Shown here: positions 1-5,250 of the stretch, piece after piece | Numbering within the stretch: the stretch's first letter is position 1 | Layout: each line of letters starts with the position of its first letter | DNA from: Brachybacterium sp. | Lineage (GTDB): Bacteria; Actinomycetota; Actinomycetes; Actinomycetales; Dermabacteraceae | Assembly (NCBI GenBank): GCA_030451965.1 | Contig: JAKDNE010000243.1 | Span: forward strand, 1 to 5,250 | Reading direction: 5' to 3' | Length of the DNA stretch: 5,250 bases | Made by a program: the position numbers and the translations under genes | Notes under the pieces: model-generated | What the model saw: the letters and a program-made list of their open reading frames with translations, nothing else | Database searches by the model: none | Told to the model about the DNA's origin: nothing

Positions 1-1002
1 TCCCGAGACGCCCCGTCGGCCGCGACCTCCGCTGCAGTCATCGACACCCCTGAGGCACCCGCTGAACGCATGGTGCGCCTGCGCGAGCGGCTCTCCCGCT
101 CCGGTGCGCTCGGCCGCGGCATCCTCACCCTGCTCACCCGCGGCAGCGGTGTGGACGAGAACACCTGGGACGAGATCGAGGAGACCCTGCTGCTGGCGGA
201 CCTCGGCCCCGACGCGACCGACGAGATGCTCGAGAATCTCCGTCGGCGCATCCAGGTGCTCGGCACCGACGACGCCGAGGCGGTGCGCGAAGCCCTGCGC
301 GAGGAGCTCGTCGCCCTGGTGAACCCGGACCTGGACCGCCGCCTGGCAGCCACCCGACGTGAGGCACCCGACGGCACCGAGGTGCCTTCGGTGCTGCTCA
401 TGGTGGGTGTCAACGGCACCGGCAAGACCACCACCGTCGGCAAGCTCGCCCGCGTCCTGGTCGCCGCCGACCGCACCGTGGTGCTCGGCGCCGCCGACAC
501 CTTCCGCGCCGCCGCCGCCGACCAGCTCCAGACCTGGGGGGCCCGCGTCGGCGTGGACACCGTGCGCTCGGACCGGGACGGCGCCGATCCCGCCGCCGTC
601 GCCTTCGACGCGGTCAAGGAAGGTATCGAGCAGGAGGTCGACGTGGTCATCATCGACACCGCCGGGCGGCTGCAGAACAAGAAGGACCTGATGGACGAGC
701 TGGGCAAGGTGCGCCGGGTCGCGGAGAAGGGTCTGCGCGGTGATCAGGTCGCCGAGGTGCTCCTGGTCATCGACGCCACCACCGGCCAGAACGGCTTGCA
801 GCAGGCCCGGGTCTTCTCCGAGGCCGTGAACATCACCGGCATCGTGCTCACCAAGCTGGACGGCACCGCCAAGGGCGGCATCGTCGTCAACGTCCAGCGT
901 GAGCTCGGGGTGCCGGTGAAGATGGTGGGCCTCGGCGAGGGGATGGACGACCTCACCCCCTTCGACCCTCACGGATTCGTCGACGCCCTGCTCGAGGGCT
1001 GA
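1..1002 (+). CDS. ftsY: Signal recognition particle receptor FtsY, 5'-truncated by window edge
   Basis: FtsY is the membrane-associated SRP receptor GTPase; it docks ribosome-SRP complexes at the translocon by pairing its NG domain with that of Ffh. The frame is open from base 1, so the ATG at 70 is internal and the acidic N-terminal A domain lies mostly upstream. Counting from that Met, the N domain covers about residues 1-100, then the G domain: P-loop GVNGTGKTT (113-121), DTFRAAA (143-149), DTAGR (196-200), TKLD (261-264) and the closing GLGEGMDDLTPF (287-298). The DTFRAAA and GMDDLTPF forms are FtsY-type, where the Ffh in this window has DLQRPNAV and FERFHPDRM. No M domain follows, as expected. 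The TGA at 1000-1002 is followed 28 bases later by a strong hairpin, so ftsY probably ends its transcription unit. Identity is certain; only the true start is unknown. Confidence 0.97.
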   Translation, partial: SRDAPSAATSAAVIDTPEAPAERMVRLRERLSRSGALGRGILTLLTRGSGVDENTWDEIEETLLLADLGPDATDEMLENLRRRIQVLGTDDAEAVREALREELVALVNPDLDRRLAATRREAPDGTEVPSVLLMVGVNGTGKTTTVGKLARVLVAADRTVVLGAADTFRAAAADQLQTWGARVGVDTVRSDRDGADPAAVAFDAVKEGIEQEVDVVIIDTAGRLQNKKDLMDELGKVRRVAEKGLRGDQVAEVLLVIDATTGQNGLQQARVFSEAVNITGIVLTKLDGTAKGGIVVNVQRELGVPVKMVGLGEGMDDLTPFDPHGFVDALLEG

Positions 1003-1030
1003 GCGCCCGGCCGTCCCGCACGTCGTCTCC

Positions 1031-1061
1031 CGGACCCCCGTCGCTCTGCGGCGGGGGTCCG
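1031..1061 (+). terminator. Hairpin terminator after ftsY
   Basis: Bases 1031-1040 pair perfectly with 1052-1061 (arm CGGACCCCCG), and the stem continues inward through one G-T wobble and three more pairs to a TCT loop at 1045-1047, giving about 14 pairs. It starts 28 bases after the ftsY stop. No U-run follows, only a mildly T-containing stretch (GTCGTTCCCG), which is common for actinobacterial terminators. Confidence 0.75.
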
Positions 1062-1296
1062 TCGTTCCCGTTCCCGTCCGGAGCGCGGGACACAGAGGCA
1101 GGGAGCGGTCACGACGCCCCAGCGGCCCGGTCGCGCACGTGATGACGCGGGGCGGTGGGCTGCCGACGTGCTGTACCTCACCGTCGGGCGTGGTGGCGGC
1201 AGAGATCCCGGGCGATAGCGAGGCGGAGACGGGCAGGGTGTCGGTTCTCTCCTGTGGGTCTGACCGCGCATCCTGGGGTGGCACCGCCGGGCGCAC

Positions 1297-1302
1297 TACA
1301 CT
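1297..1302 (+). promoter_or_regulatory. Candidate -10 box of the ffh promoter
   Basis: TACACT matches four of six bases of TATAAT, including the key A at position 2 and T at position 6. It would start RNA near 1308-1309 and give a leader of about 27 bases carrying the ffh ribosome binding site. No good -35 lies 16-18 bases upstream (the sequence there is about TGGGGT), so the call rests on the -10 and its position. Confidence 0.4.
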
Positions 1303-1320
1303 GGTGCGGTCCATACGACC

Positions 1321-1326
1321 AAGGGG
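1321..1326 (+). promoter_or_regulatory. Ribosome binding site setting the ffh GTG start
   Basis: AAGGGG sits nine bases before the GTG at 1336. Together with the family-typical N-terminus MFNNLSDR read from that codon, it fixes the start even though the codon is GTG. Confidence 0.7.
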
Positions 1327-1335
1327 AAGCGCTTC

Positions 1336-2934
1336 GTGTTCAACAACCTCTCCGATCGCATCACAGCATCGCTGAAGGGTCTGCGCGGCCATGGCCGCCT
1401 CACCGAAGCGGACGTCGACAAGACGGTCCGCGAGATCCGCCGTGCCCTGCTCGACGCCGACGTGGCAGTCTCGGTGGTGCGCGAGTTCACCGGCCGGGTC
1501 CGGGAGCGCGCCCTGGGCGAAGAGGTCTCCAAGGCGCTCAACCCGGCCCAGCAGGTCGTCAAGATCGTCAACGATGAGCTGGTCGAGGTGCTCGGCGGCG
1601 CGACCGGCGAACTGCACTGGGCGAAGAACCCGCCCACGGTCATCATGCTCGCGGGCCTGCAGGGCGCCGGCAAGACCACCCTCGCCGGCAAGCTCGCGAA
1701 GTGGATGAAGTCCGAGGGGCACACTCCGCTGCTGGTCGCCGCCGACCTCCAGCGCCCCAATGCCGTGAACCAGCTGCAGATCGTCGGTGAGCGGGCCGGG
1801 GTGCCGGTGTTCGCCCCCGAGCCGGGCAACGGCGTGGGTGACCCGGTGCTGGTGGCGATGAACGGCGTGTCCACCGCCCAGTTCCAGCAGCACGATGTGG
1901 TCATCGTCGATACCGCCGGACGTCTCGGCATCGACGAGGAGATGATGGAGCAGGCGCGGAACATCCGCGACGCCGTCAACCCCGACGACACGCTGTTCGT
2001 GGTCGACGCGATGATCGGTCAGGACGCCGCCCGCGTCGCCGAGGCATTCCGTGACGGCGTCGGCTTCACCGGCGTGGTGCTCTCCAAGCTCGACGGCGAC
2101 GCCCGCGGCGGTGCCGCGCTGTCCATCACCGGTGTCACCCAGCGTCCGATCCTGTTCGCCTCCACCGGTGAGGGCCCCGGCGACTTCGAGCGCTTCCACC
2201 CGGACCGTATGGCCAACCGGATCCTCGACATGGGTGACGTCCTCACCTTGATCGAGCAGGCGGAGAAGGCGTTCGACCAGGAAGAGGCCGAGAAGGCCGC
2301 CGCGAAGCTCGCCTCCGGCGAGGACTTCACCCTCGATGACTTCCTGTCCCAGATGCAGCAGCTCAAGAACATGGGCAACATCAAGAAGATGCTCGGCATG
2401 CTGCCGAACATGGGCCAGCACCGCGAGGCGCTCGACAACTTCGACGAGTCCGAGATCGGCAAGGTCGAGGCGATCATCCGCTCGATGACGCCGCAGGAGC
2501 GCAACGACCCCAAGGTCATCAACGGCTCGCGCCGCAACCGCATCGCCAAAGGCTCCGGCACCACCGTCCAGCAGATCAACCAGATGCTCGAGCGGTTCAA
2601 GCAGGCCCAGCAGATGATGAAGACGATGGGCCAGGGCATGGGCGGCGGCGGGATGCCCGGCATGCCCGGTGGCCCCGGCATGGGCATGGGCAAGAAGTCC
2701 CGCGGCAAGCAGGCCCCGCCGAAGCAGCTCAAGAAGTCCAAGTCCAAGAACCCGGCCAAGGCGGCGCGCGAGCAGGCCGAGGCAGCGAAGAAGGCAGCGG
2801 AGGGCGGCAGCACCGGTGGCCAGGGCGGCTCCGCCTTCGGCGGCGGTGCCCAGCAGGCCGGTCAGCCGGACCTGTCGGATTTCGACCCCAACCAGCTCCC
2901 GCCGGAGATGCAGAAGCTCCTCGGCGGCAAGTGA
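1336..2934 (+). CDS. ffh: Signal recognition particle protein Ffh (SRP54 homologue)
   Basis: Ffh binds SRP RNA and hydrophobic signal sequences emerging from the ribosome and delivers them to FtsY. The product is 532 residues, longer than the roughly 450 of E. coli because of its tail. The N domain (1-95) has the family start MFNNLSDR and the ALLDADVA motif (37-44). The G domain has P-loop GLQGAGKTT (107-115), DLQRPNAV (137-144), DTAGR (192-196), SKLD (250-253) and STGEGPGDFERFHPDRM (276-292). The M domain has a methionine-rich signal-binding part (about 333-360, FLSQMQQLKNMG onward) and the RNA-binding helix-turn-helix SRRNRIAKGSGT (398-409). Residues 431-452 are nearly all Gly, Met and Pro, then come a Lys-rich stretch (453-487), a Gly/Gln/Ala stretch, and the ending LPPEMQKLLGGK. 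The gene appears to have its own promoter and is followed by a GC hairpin. Confidence 0.98.
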   Translation: MFNNLSDRITASLKGLRGHGRLTEADVDKTVREIRRALLDADVAVSVVREFTGRVRERALGEEVSKALNPAQQVVKIVNDELVEVLGGATGELHWAKNPPTVIMLAGLQGAGKTTLAGKLAKWMKSEGHTPLLVAADLQRPNAVNQLQIVGERAGVPVFAPEPGNGVGDPVLVAMNGVSTAQFQQHDVVIVDTAGRLGIDEEMMEQARNIRDAVNPDDTLFVVDAMIGQDAARVAEAFRDGVGFTGVVLSKLDGDARGGAALSITGVTQRPILFASTGEGPGDFERFHPDRMANRILDMGDVLTLIEQAEKAFDQEEAEKAAAKLASGEDFTLDDFLSQMQQLKNMGNIKKMLGMLPNMGQHREALDNFDESEIGKVEAIIRSMTPQERNDPKVINGSRRNRIAKGSGTTVQQINQMLERFKQAQQMMKTMGQGMGGGGMPGMPGGPGMGMGKKSRGKQAPPKQLKKSKSKNPAKAAREQAEAAKKAAEGGSTGGQGGSAFGGGAQQAGQPDLSDFDPNQLPPEMQKLLGGK

Positions 2935-2942
2935 GCAGCGCC

Positions 2943-2961
2943 CCGCGCCCCCGTGGCGCGG
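2943..2961 (+). terminator. Short GC hairpin after ffh
   Basis: CCGCGCC (2943-2949) pairs with GGCGCGG (2955-2961) over a five-base loop, starting eight bases after the ffh stop. The seven-pair stem is all G-C, but no T-run follows. It could be a terminator or a processing/pausing structure; it suggests that the amidohydrolase gene need not depend on ffh read-through. Confidence 0.45.
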
Positions 2962-3000
2962 CGGTGCCCTGAATCAGGCCGTCATCGGGACCTCGGAGAC

Positions 3001-3006
3001 TAGGCT
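3001..3006 (+). promoter_or_regulatory. Candidate -10 box for a leaderless amidohydrolase mRNA
   Basis: TAGGCT fits the TANNNT pattern and ends seven bases before the ATG at 3014. A start site six or seven bases after the box would fall on or next to the A of the ATG, giving an mRNA with little or no leader. In support, no well-placed ribosome binding site exists: GGGAG (3008-3012) is only one base from the ATG and GGAG (2995-2998) is 15 bases away. No clear -35 is seen. Confidence 0.45.
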
Positions 3007-3013
3007 CGGGAGC

Positions 3014-4126
3014 ATGCGCACCGATGTCAGCCCCGCCCTGGTCCTGCACCTGCGCGGTCCGGTCCTGCTCGGACCTGACCAGGAGATCCCCGAGGTCTGG
3101 GTGATCGACGGGCGGATCCGTCACGAACGTCCGGAGCTGCCCGCGGGCACCGACATCCAGCAGATCGACGGGTACGTGGTCCCGGGCCTCGCAGATCTGC
3201 ATTGCCATCTCGGCATCGCCGACGGGGGAGGCGGCACCACCCTGGAGGCTGCGCGGCAGCAGGCATTGACGGACAGGGACACCGGTGTGCTGCTGATCCG
3301 GGACGCCGGCTCGATCATCGACACCGCGCCGCTGCAGCAACAGCCCGATCTGCCGCGTCTGATCCGCTGCGGCCGCCACCTGGCCCGCACCCGCCGCTAC
3401 CTGTTCGGATACGCCGACGAGCTCGAGCCCGAGGAGCTGCCGGCAGCCGTGACCCGGGAAGCAGGACGCGGTGACGGCTGGGTGAAGCTGGTGGGGGACT
3501 GGATCGACCGCGGCGTCGGCGACCTCACCCCGTGCTGGGACGCCGAGGATTTCCACGTCGCAGCCCGCGCCGCCCATCACGCGGGGGCCCGGATCACCAC
3601 CCACACCTTCGGTGAATCGACTCTGCCGCTCGCCCTGGATGCCGGGTTCGACTGCCTCGAGCACGCCACCGGGCTCACCGACGAGACGATCAGCCGCACG
3701 GCCGAGGCCGGCGTCCCCGTGGTCTCCACGCTGGTCAACGTCGGAGAGTTCGAGAGCTACGCGAGCCAGGGGGAGAAGAAGTTCCCCGACTACGCCGCGC
3801 ATATGCGTCGCCTGCGCGCCGGCCGATACGACCGGACCCGCGACGCGCATGACGCCGGGATCCAGCTTCTGGCAGGCACCGACGCCGGGGGAGTGCTCGG
3901 CCACGGCATCATCCACGACGAACTGGACGAGTTCGCCCGGGCGGGCCTCGACGCCACGACCATCCTCGACGCCGCGACCTGGGCGCCCCGCCGCTTCCTG
4001 GGCGTGCCCGGTCTGGAGGACGGTGCCCCGGCCGATCTGCTGGTGCTGGCCCGGGACCCGCGCACGGATCACCACGCCCTTCGCGAGCGGAGCCACGTCG
4101 TGCTGGCCGGGCAGATCGTCGCCTGA
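3014..4126 (+). CDS. Metal-dependent amidohydrolase, substrate unknown
   Basis: This 370-residue protein belongs to the amidohydrolase superfamily, whose TIM-barrel enzymes use one or two divalent metals to hydrolyse amide-type bonds. Residues 1-55 form the small beta-sandwich, and the barrel begins with VVPGLADLHCHLG (55-67), where H63 and H65 are the strand-1 metal ligands. K158 (GWVKLV) is placed for a carboxylated bridging lysine, H197 (TTHTFG) and H217 (CLEHATG) for the strand-5 and strand-6 ligands, and D290 (AGTDAG) for the catalytic strand-8 Asp. The C-terminus returns to the sandwich with GAPADLLVLARDP (337-349). This ligand set resembles the prolidase/imidazolonepropionase-like branch, but I cannot name a substrate. 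There is no signal peptide, so it should be cytosolic. The frame is open far upstream into ffh; the ATG at 3014 is chosen because the conserved fold begins right after it and everything before it is ffh read out of frame. As I recall, mycobacteria also have an amidohydrolase next to ffh. Confidence 0.88.
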   Translation: MRTDVSPALVLHLRGPVLLGPDQEIPEVWVIDGRIRHERPELPAGTDIQQIDGYVVPGLADLHCHLGIADGGGGTTLEAARQQALTDRDTGVLLIRDAGSIIDTAPLQQQPDLPRLIRCGRHLARTRRYLFGYADELEPEELPAAVTREAGRGDGWVKLVGDWIDRGVGDLTPCWDAEDFHVAARAAHHAGARITTHTFGESTLPLALDAGFDCLEHATGLTDETISRTAEAGVPVVSTLVNVGEFESYASQGEKKFPDYAAHMRRLRAGRYDRTRDAHDAGIQLLAGTDAGGVLGHGIIHDELDEFARAGLDATTILDAATWAPRRFLGVPGLEDGAPADLLVLARDPRTDHHALRERSHVVLAGQIVA

Positions 4127-4160
4127 ACGAGGGGTGGCGGGCGGGACGAGCCGGGCCCTG

Positions 4161-4194
4161 GCCGCGCATGTGCCCCGGTGCACATGGTCGCGGC
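4161..4194 (+). terminator. Large hairpin after the amidohydrolase gene
   Basis: GCCGCG plus CATGTGC (4161-4173) pairs with GCACATG (4180-4186) and CGCGGC (4189-4194), with a six-base loop CCCGGT and one two-base bulge (GT, 4187-4188). That is 13 pairs, 34 bases after the stop codon. There is no T-run. A terminator is most likely; because it ends about 22 bases before the rpsP -10 box, it might instead be an operator-like site. Confidence 0.6.
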
Positions 4195-4215
4195 TGGTGC
4201 GATGGCGCCTTCGCC

Positions 4216-4224
4216 TGGCATACT
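4216..4224 (+). promoter_or_regulatory. Extended -10 promoter of rpsP-khpA
   Basis: TGG directly followed by CATACT (4219-4224) forms an extended -10 element (TGN plus a box matching TATAAT at four of six bases). No good -35 is present 17-18 bases upstream (CTGGTG/TGGTGC), which fits dependence on the extended element. RNA would begin near 4231, leaving a leader of about 125 bases before the rpsP GTG. Confidence 0.5.
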
Positions 4225-4235
4225 CGTTTCCTGTA

Positions 4236-4270
4236 TGTGCACGGACCGGCCCTCTACCCGTCCGTGCGCG
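4236..4270 (+). promoter_or_regulatory. Stem-loop in the rpsP leader
   Basis: Bases 4236-4246 pair with 4260-4270: eight Watson-Crick pairs in a row (GCACGGAC with GTCCGTGC) extended outward by three pairs including two G-U wobbles. The 13-base loop could close further with GG (4248-4249) against CC (4257-4258). If transcription starts near 4231, this hairpin forms the very 5' end of the mRNA. It may stabilise the message or act as a ribosomal-protein leader; a terminator is less likely since no T-run follows and it lies far from the preceding stop. Confidence 0.4.
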
Positions 4271-4338
4271 ACACCCCGAGCACCGTCTGCGCCCGCATGA
4301 CCCCACAGGCTGCGGCGGCACTCACCCGAACATCCCTG

Positions 4339-4346
4339 AAGGAGAG
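4339..4346 (+). promoter_or_regulatory. Ribosome binding site of rpsP
   Basis: AAGGAGAG gives a strong Shine-Dalgarno match about 10 bases before the GTG at 4356. It decides this GTG as the start, since the frame stays open for hundreds of bases upstream inside the amidohydrolase gene. Confidence 0.75.
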
Positions 4347-4355
4347 TCCACCCAC

Positions 4356-4853
4356 GTGGCTGTCAAGATCCGTCTGAAGCGCATGGGCAAGATCCGTGCA
4401 CCGCACTACCGCATCGTCGTCGCCGACGCGCGCAAGAAGCGCGATGGCGCCGTGATCGAGGAGATCGGCCAGTACCACCCGACCGAGAACCCCTCCTTCG
4501 TCCAGGTCCAGTCCGAGCGTGCGCTGTACTGGCTCCGTGTCGGCGCGCAGCCGAGCGAGCAGGTCGCCGCGCTCCTCAAGATCACCGGTGACTGGGCGAC
4601 GTTCAAGGGCGAGAGCGACGCCGCCGGTTCGATGAAGGGTGCCGAGGCGAAGAAGTCCGCCGAGGAGCTCATCGCCGACGCCGACAAGGCCGCGGCCGAT
4701 TCCCGCGAGGGCGCGAAGAAGGCCAAGTCCGCTGAAGAGGCCAAGACCGCCGAGGAGGCCAAGACCGCTGAGGTCGCAGCGGGCTCCGAGGAGGCTCCGG
4801 CCGAGGGGGAGACCACCGAGGACGCCGCCGCCGCGGCGACCGACGAGGCCTGA
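4356..4853 (+). CDS. rpsP: 30S ribosomal protein S16 with long charged C-terminal tail
   Basis: S16 binds 16S rRNA early in small-subunit assembly. The GTG start gives MAVKIRLKRMGK, the standard family N-terminus, followed by HYRIVVADARKKRDG (17-31), IEEIGQYHP (34-42) and ALYWLRVGAQPSEQV (56-70); the conserved domain ends near residue 85. The protein has 165 residues against 82 in E. coli; the extra 80 residues are almost only Ala, Glu, Lys, Asp, Ser, Thr and Gly, basic-mixed first and acidic at the end. Long tails are common in actinobacterial S16, so the length by itself is normal. Part of the tail comes from three tandem 18-base units (4722-4775). khpA starts one base after the stop, so the two are surely co-transcribed. 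Confidence 0.97.
   Translation: MAVKIRLKRMGKIRAPHYRIVVADARKKRDGAVIEEIGQYHPTENPSFVQVQSERALYWLRVGAQPSEQVAALLKITGDWATFKGESDAAGSMKGAEAKKSAEELIADADKAAADSREGAKKAKSAEEAKTAEEAKTAEVAAGSEEAPAEGETTEDAAAAATDEA
4722..4775 (+). repeat. Three tandem 18-base units within rpsP
   Basis: Units at 4722-4739, 4740-4757 and 4758-4775 encode AKSAEE, AKTAEE and AKTAEV. Units two and three differ at only a few bases, and the repeat is exactly in codon phase. This looks like growth of the tail by duplication of a hexapeptide unit. Confidence 0.85.
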
Positions 4854-4854
4854 C

Positions 4855-5097
4855 ATGAGCTCCCGCGCCGAAGCCCTCGACCACCTCGTCCGCGGCATCG
4901 TCGATGACCCGGATGCCGTGGCCGTGACCGAGAAGTCCACGCGTCGCGGCCCGCTGCTCGAGGTGCGGGTCGGCGCTGCCGACCTCGGCCGGGTGATCGG
5001 CCGGTCCGGTCGCACCGCCCGTGCTCTGCGCACGGTGACTGCGGCCCTGTCGGATGATGACGTGCGGGTCGACATCGTCGACGTCGACCGGCGCTGA
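4855..5097 (+). CDS. khpA: KH-domain RNA-binding protein KhpA
   Basis: KhpA is a small single-KH-domain RNA-binding protein, in other bacteria a partner of KhpB in a broad RNA-binding complex. The product has 80 residues, the usual size. It starts with RAEALDHLVRGIVDDPD (4-20), has the beta-strand LLEVRV (34-39), and carries the KH GxxG loop as GRSG (49-52) within DLGRVIGRSGRTARALRT, the RNA-contacting signature. It ends with the strand VRVDIVDVD (70-78). The ATG lies one base after the rpsP stop; GAGG (4845-4848), inside the last rpsP codons, can serve as ribosome binding site six bases upstream. The frame extends upstream inside rpsP, but the conserved protein begins at this ATG. The rpsP-khpA pair is a classic actinobacterial and firmicute arrangement. 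Confidence 0.95.
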   Translation: MSSRAEALDHLVRGIVDDPDAVAVTEKSTRRGPLLEVRVGAADLGRVIGRSGRTARALRTVTAALSDDDVRVDIVDVDRR

Positions 5098-5117
5098 GGT
5101 GCCGCGAGCCACTCTGC

Positions 5118-5164
5118 GGAGCGGTGCTGCCGATCGGACCGAGAGGCCCGGGCAGCACCGCTCC
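5118..5164. terminator. Perfect 14-bp hairpin after khpA
   Basis: Bases 5118-5131 (GGAGCGGTGCTGCC) pair perfectly with 5151-5164 around a 19-base loop that itself holds the palindrome CCGATCGG (overlapping the stem edge). It begins 20 bases after the khpA stop. No T-run follows on either strand. If a minus-strand gene ends at 5171, the hairpin would serve both converging units. Confidence 0.7.
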
Positions 5165-5170
5165 TGGCAT

Positions 5171-5250
5171 TCACGGCCCGGACGCCTGCTCCGCGGCGTG
5201 GGCCCGACCGGCGTGTCCCTGCTCGGCCTGAGCCTGCTGCTGGGCGGATG
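5171..5250 (-). CDS. Possible C-terminal end of a convergent gene, partial
   Basis: On the minus strand a frame runs from the window edge to a TGA at 5173-5171 and reads 25 residues, SAQQQAQAEQGHAGRAHAAE and then QASGP. It is hydrophilic, rich in Gln and Ala, with mostly G/C third positions, as expected for a protein tail. Its stop lies six bases from the shared hairpin, which fits a convergent gene pair. No function can be assigned. A plus-strand frame over the same bases (GTG at 5198, VGPTGVSLLGLSLLLGG) also has good codon use and looks like a membrane or signal segment, but lacks a ribosome binding site. The choice between them is open. Confidence 0.35.
   Translation of the reverse strand, partial: SAQQQAQAEQGHAGRAHAAEQASGP

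Larger units (their letters stand above)
1003..1335. other. ftsY-ffh intergenic region, no gene seen
   Basis: This 333-base gap holds a hairpin near its left end (1031-1061) and a plausible promoter and ribosome binding site for ffh at its right end (1297-1326). Between about 1070 and 1290 I found no convincing gene, tRNA, SRP RNA or known riboswitch shape. Short open frames cross it, but they have no ribosome binding site, run into ffh out of frame, and look like composition artefacts of GC-rich DNA. Confidence 0.6.

Noticed and set aside
70..72. ATG as the start of ftsY
   Set aside because: The frame is open back to base 1, no ribosome binding site precedes it, and FtsY normally has an acidic N-terminal domain before this point.
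1139..1375. Possible small gene in the ftsY-ffh gap
   Set aside because: No ribosome binding site, overlap with the ffh start in another frame, no recognisable protein features.
1296..1991. Long minus-strand open frame opposite ffh
   Set aside because: It lies on a certain ffh gene; its Ser/Arg/Pro-rich product is typical of antisense frames in GC-rich DNA.
2158..2172. Ffh has ASTGE where many bacterial Ffh proteins have GTGE
   Set aside because: I recall the same form in other actinobacterial Ffh proteins, so it is lineage-typical and not a lesion.
2729..4321. 530-residue minus-strand open frame opposite the amidohydrolase
   Set aside because: The plus-strand frame carries a complete metal-site motif set; the minus-strand product shows no recognisable domain.
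3612..4355. Upstream extension of the rpsP frame into the amidohydrolase gene
   Set aside because: Bases to 4126 encode the amidohydrolase in another frame, and S16 begins exactly at the GTG at 4356 with a good ribosome binding site.
5099..5250. Plus-strand frame from a GTG right after khpA, ending in a hydrophobic run
   Set aside because: It would run through the 14-bp hairpin, has no ribosome binding site and has several rare-type codons in its first half; only the last 50 bases look coding, so it is kept as an alternative only.

Overview
The window reads as an ordinary housekeeping stretch of a very GC-rich actinobacterial chromosome. Strong G/C at third codon positions, GTG starts for ffh and rpsP, an S16 protein with a long charged tail, and the ffh / amidohydrolase / rpsP / KH-protein gene order all point to Actinobacteria. 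The protein sequences feel like Micrococcales (for example a Brachybacterium relative), but that genus-level guess is an inference.

Layout, left to right, all clear genes on the + strand: the 3' part of ftsY (1-1002, N-terminus outside the window), closed by a strong hairpin; a 333-bp gap with that terminator at its left and the ffh promoter at its right; ffh (1336-2934); a short gap with a GC hairpin and a possible leaderless promoter; a metal-dependent amidohydrolase (3014-4126); a 229-bp gap with a large hairpin, an extended -10 promoter and a leader stem-loop; rpsP (4356-4853) and, one base later, the KH-domain gene khpA (4855-5097); then a 14-bp perfect hairpin. The last 80 bases may hold the C-terminal end of a convergent minus-strand gene, but this is weak.

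FtsY and Ffh are the two GTPases of the signal recognition particle pathway: Ffh binds signal sequences and SRP RNA, FtsY is its membrane receptor, and the two NG domains form a heterodimer that triggers GTP hydrolysis. S16 (rpsP) and KhpA belong to ribosome assembly and RNA binding. The amidohydrolase is the only gene of unknown substrate; it sits at a position that, as I recall, is also held by an amidohydrolase in mycobacteria (next to ffh), so it is a conserved neighbour and not an insertion.

I saw no mobile element, CRISPR array, tRNA, rRNA or phage gene. I do not see a convincing new biological system here. The most useful points are the missing amt-glnB-glnD genes between ftsY and ffh, the likely leaderless amidohydrolase mRNA, the structured rpsP leader, the repeat-built S16 tail, and the apparent end of the rpsP operon right after khpA where rimM would be expected.
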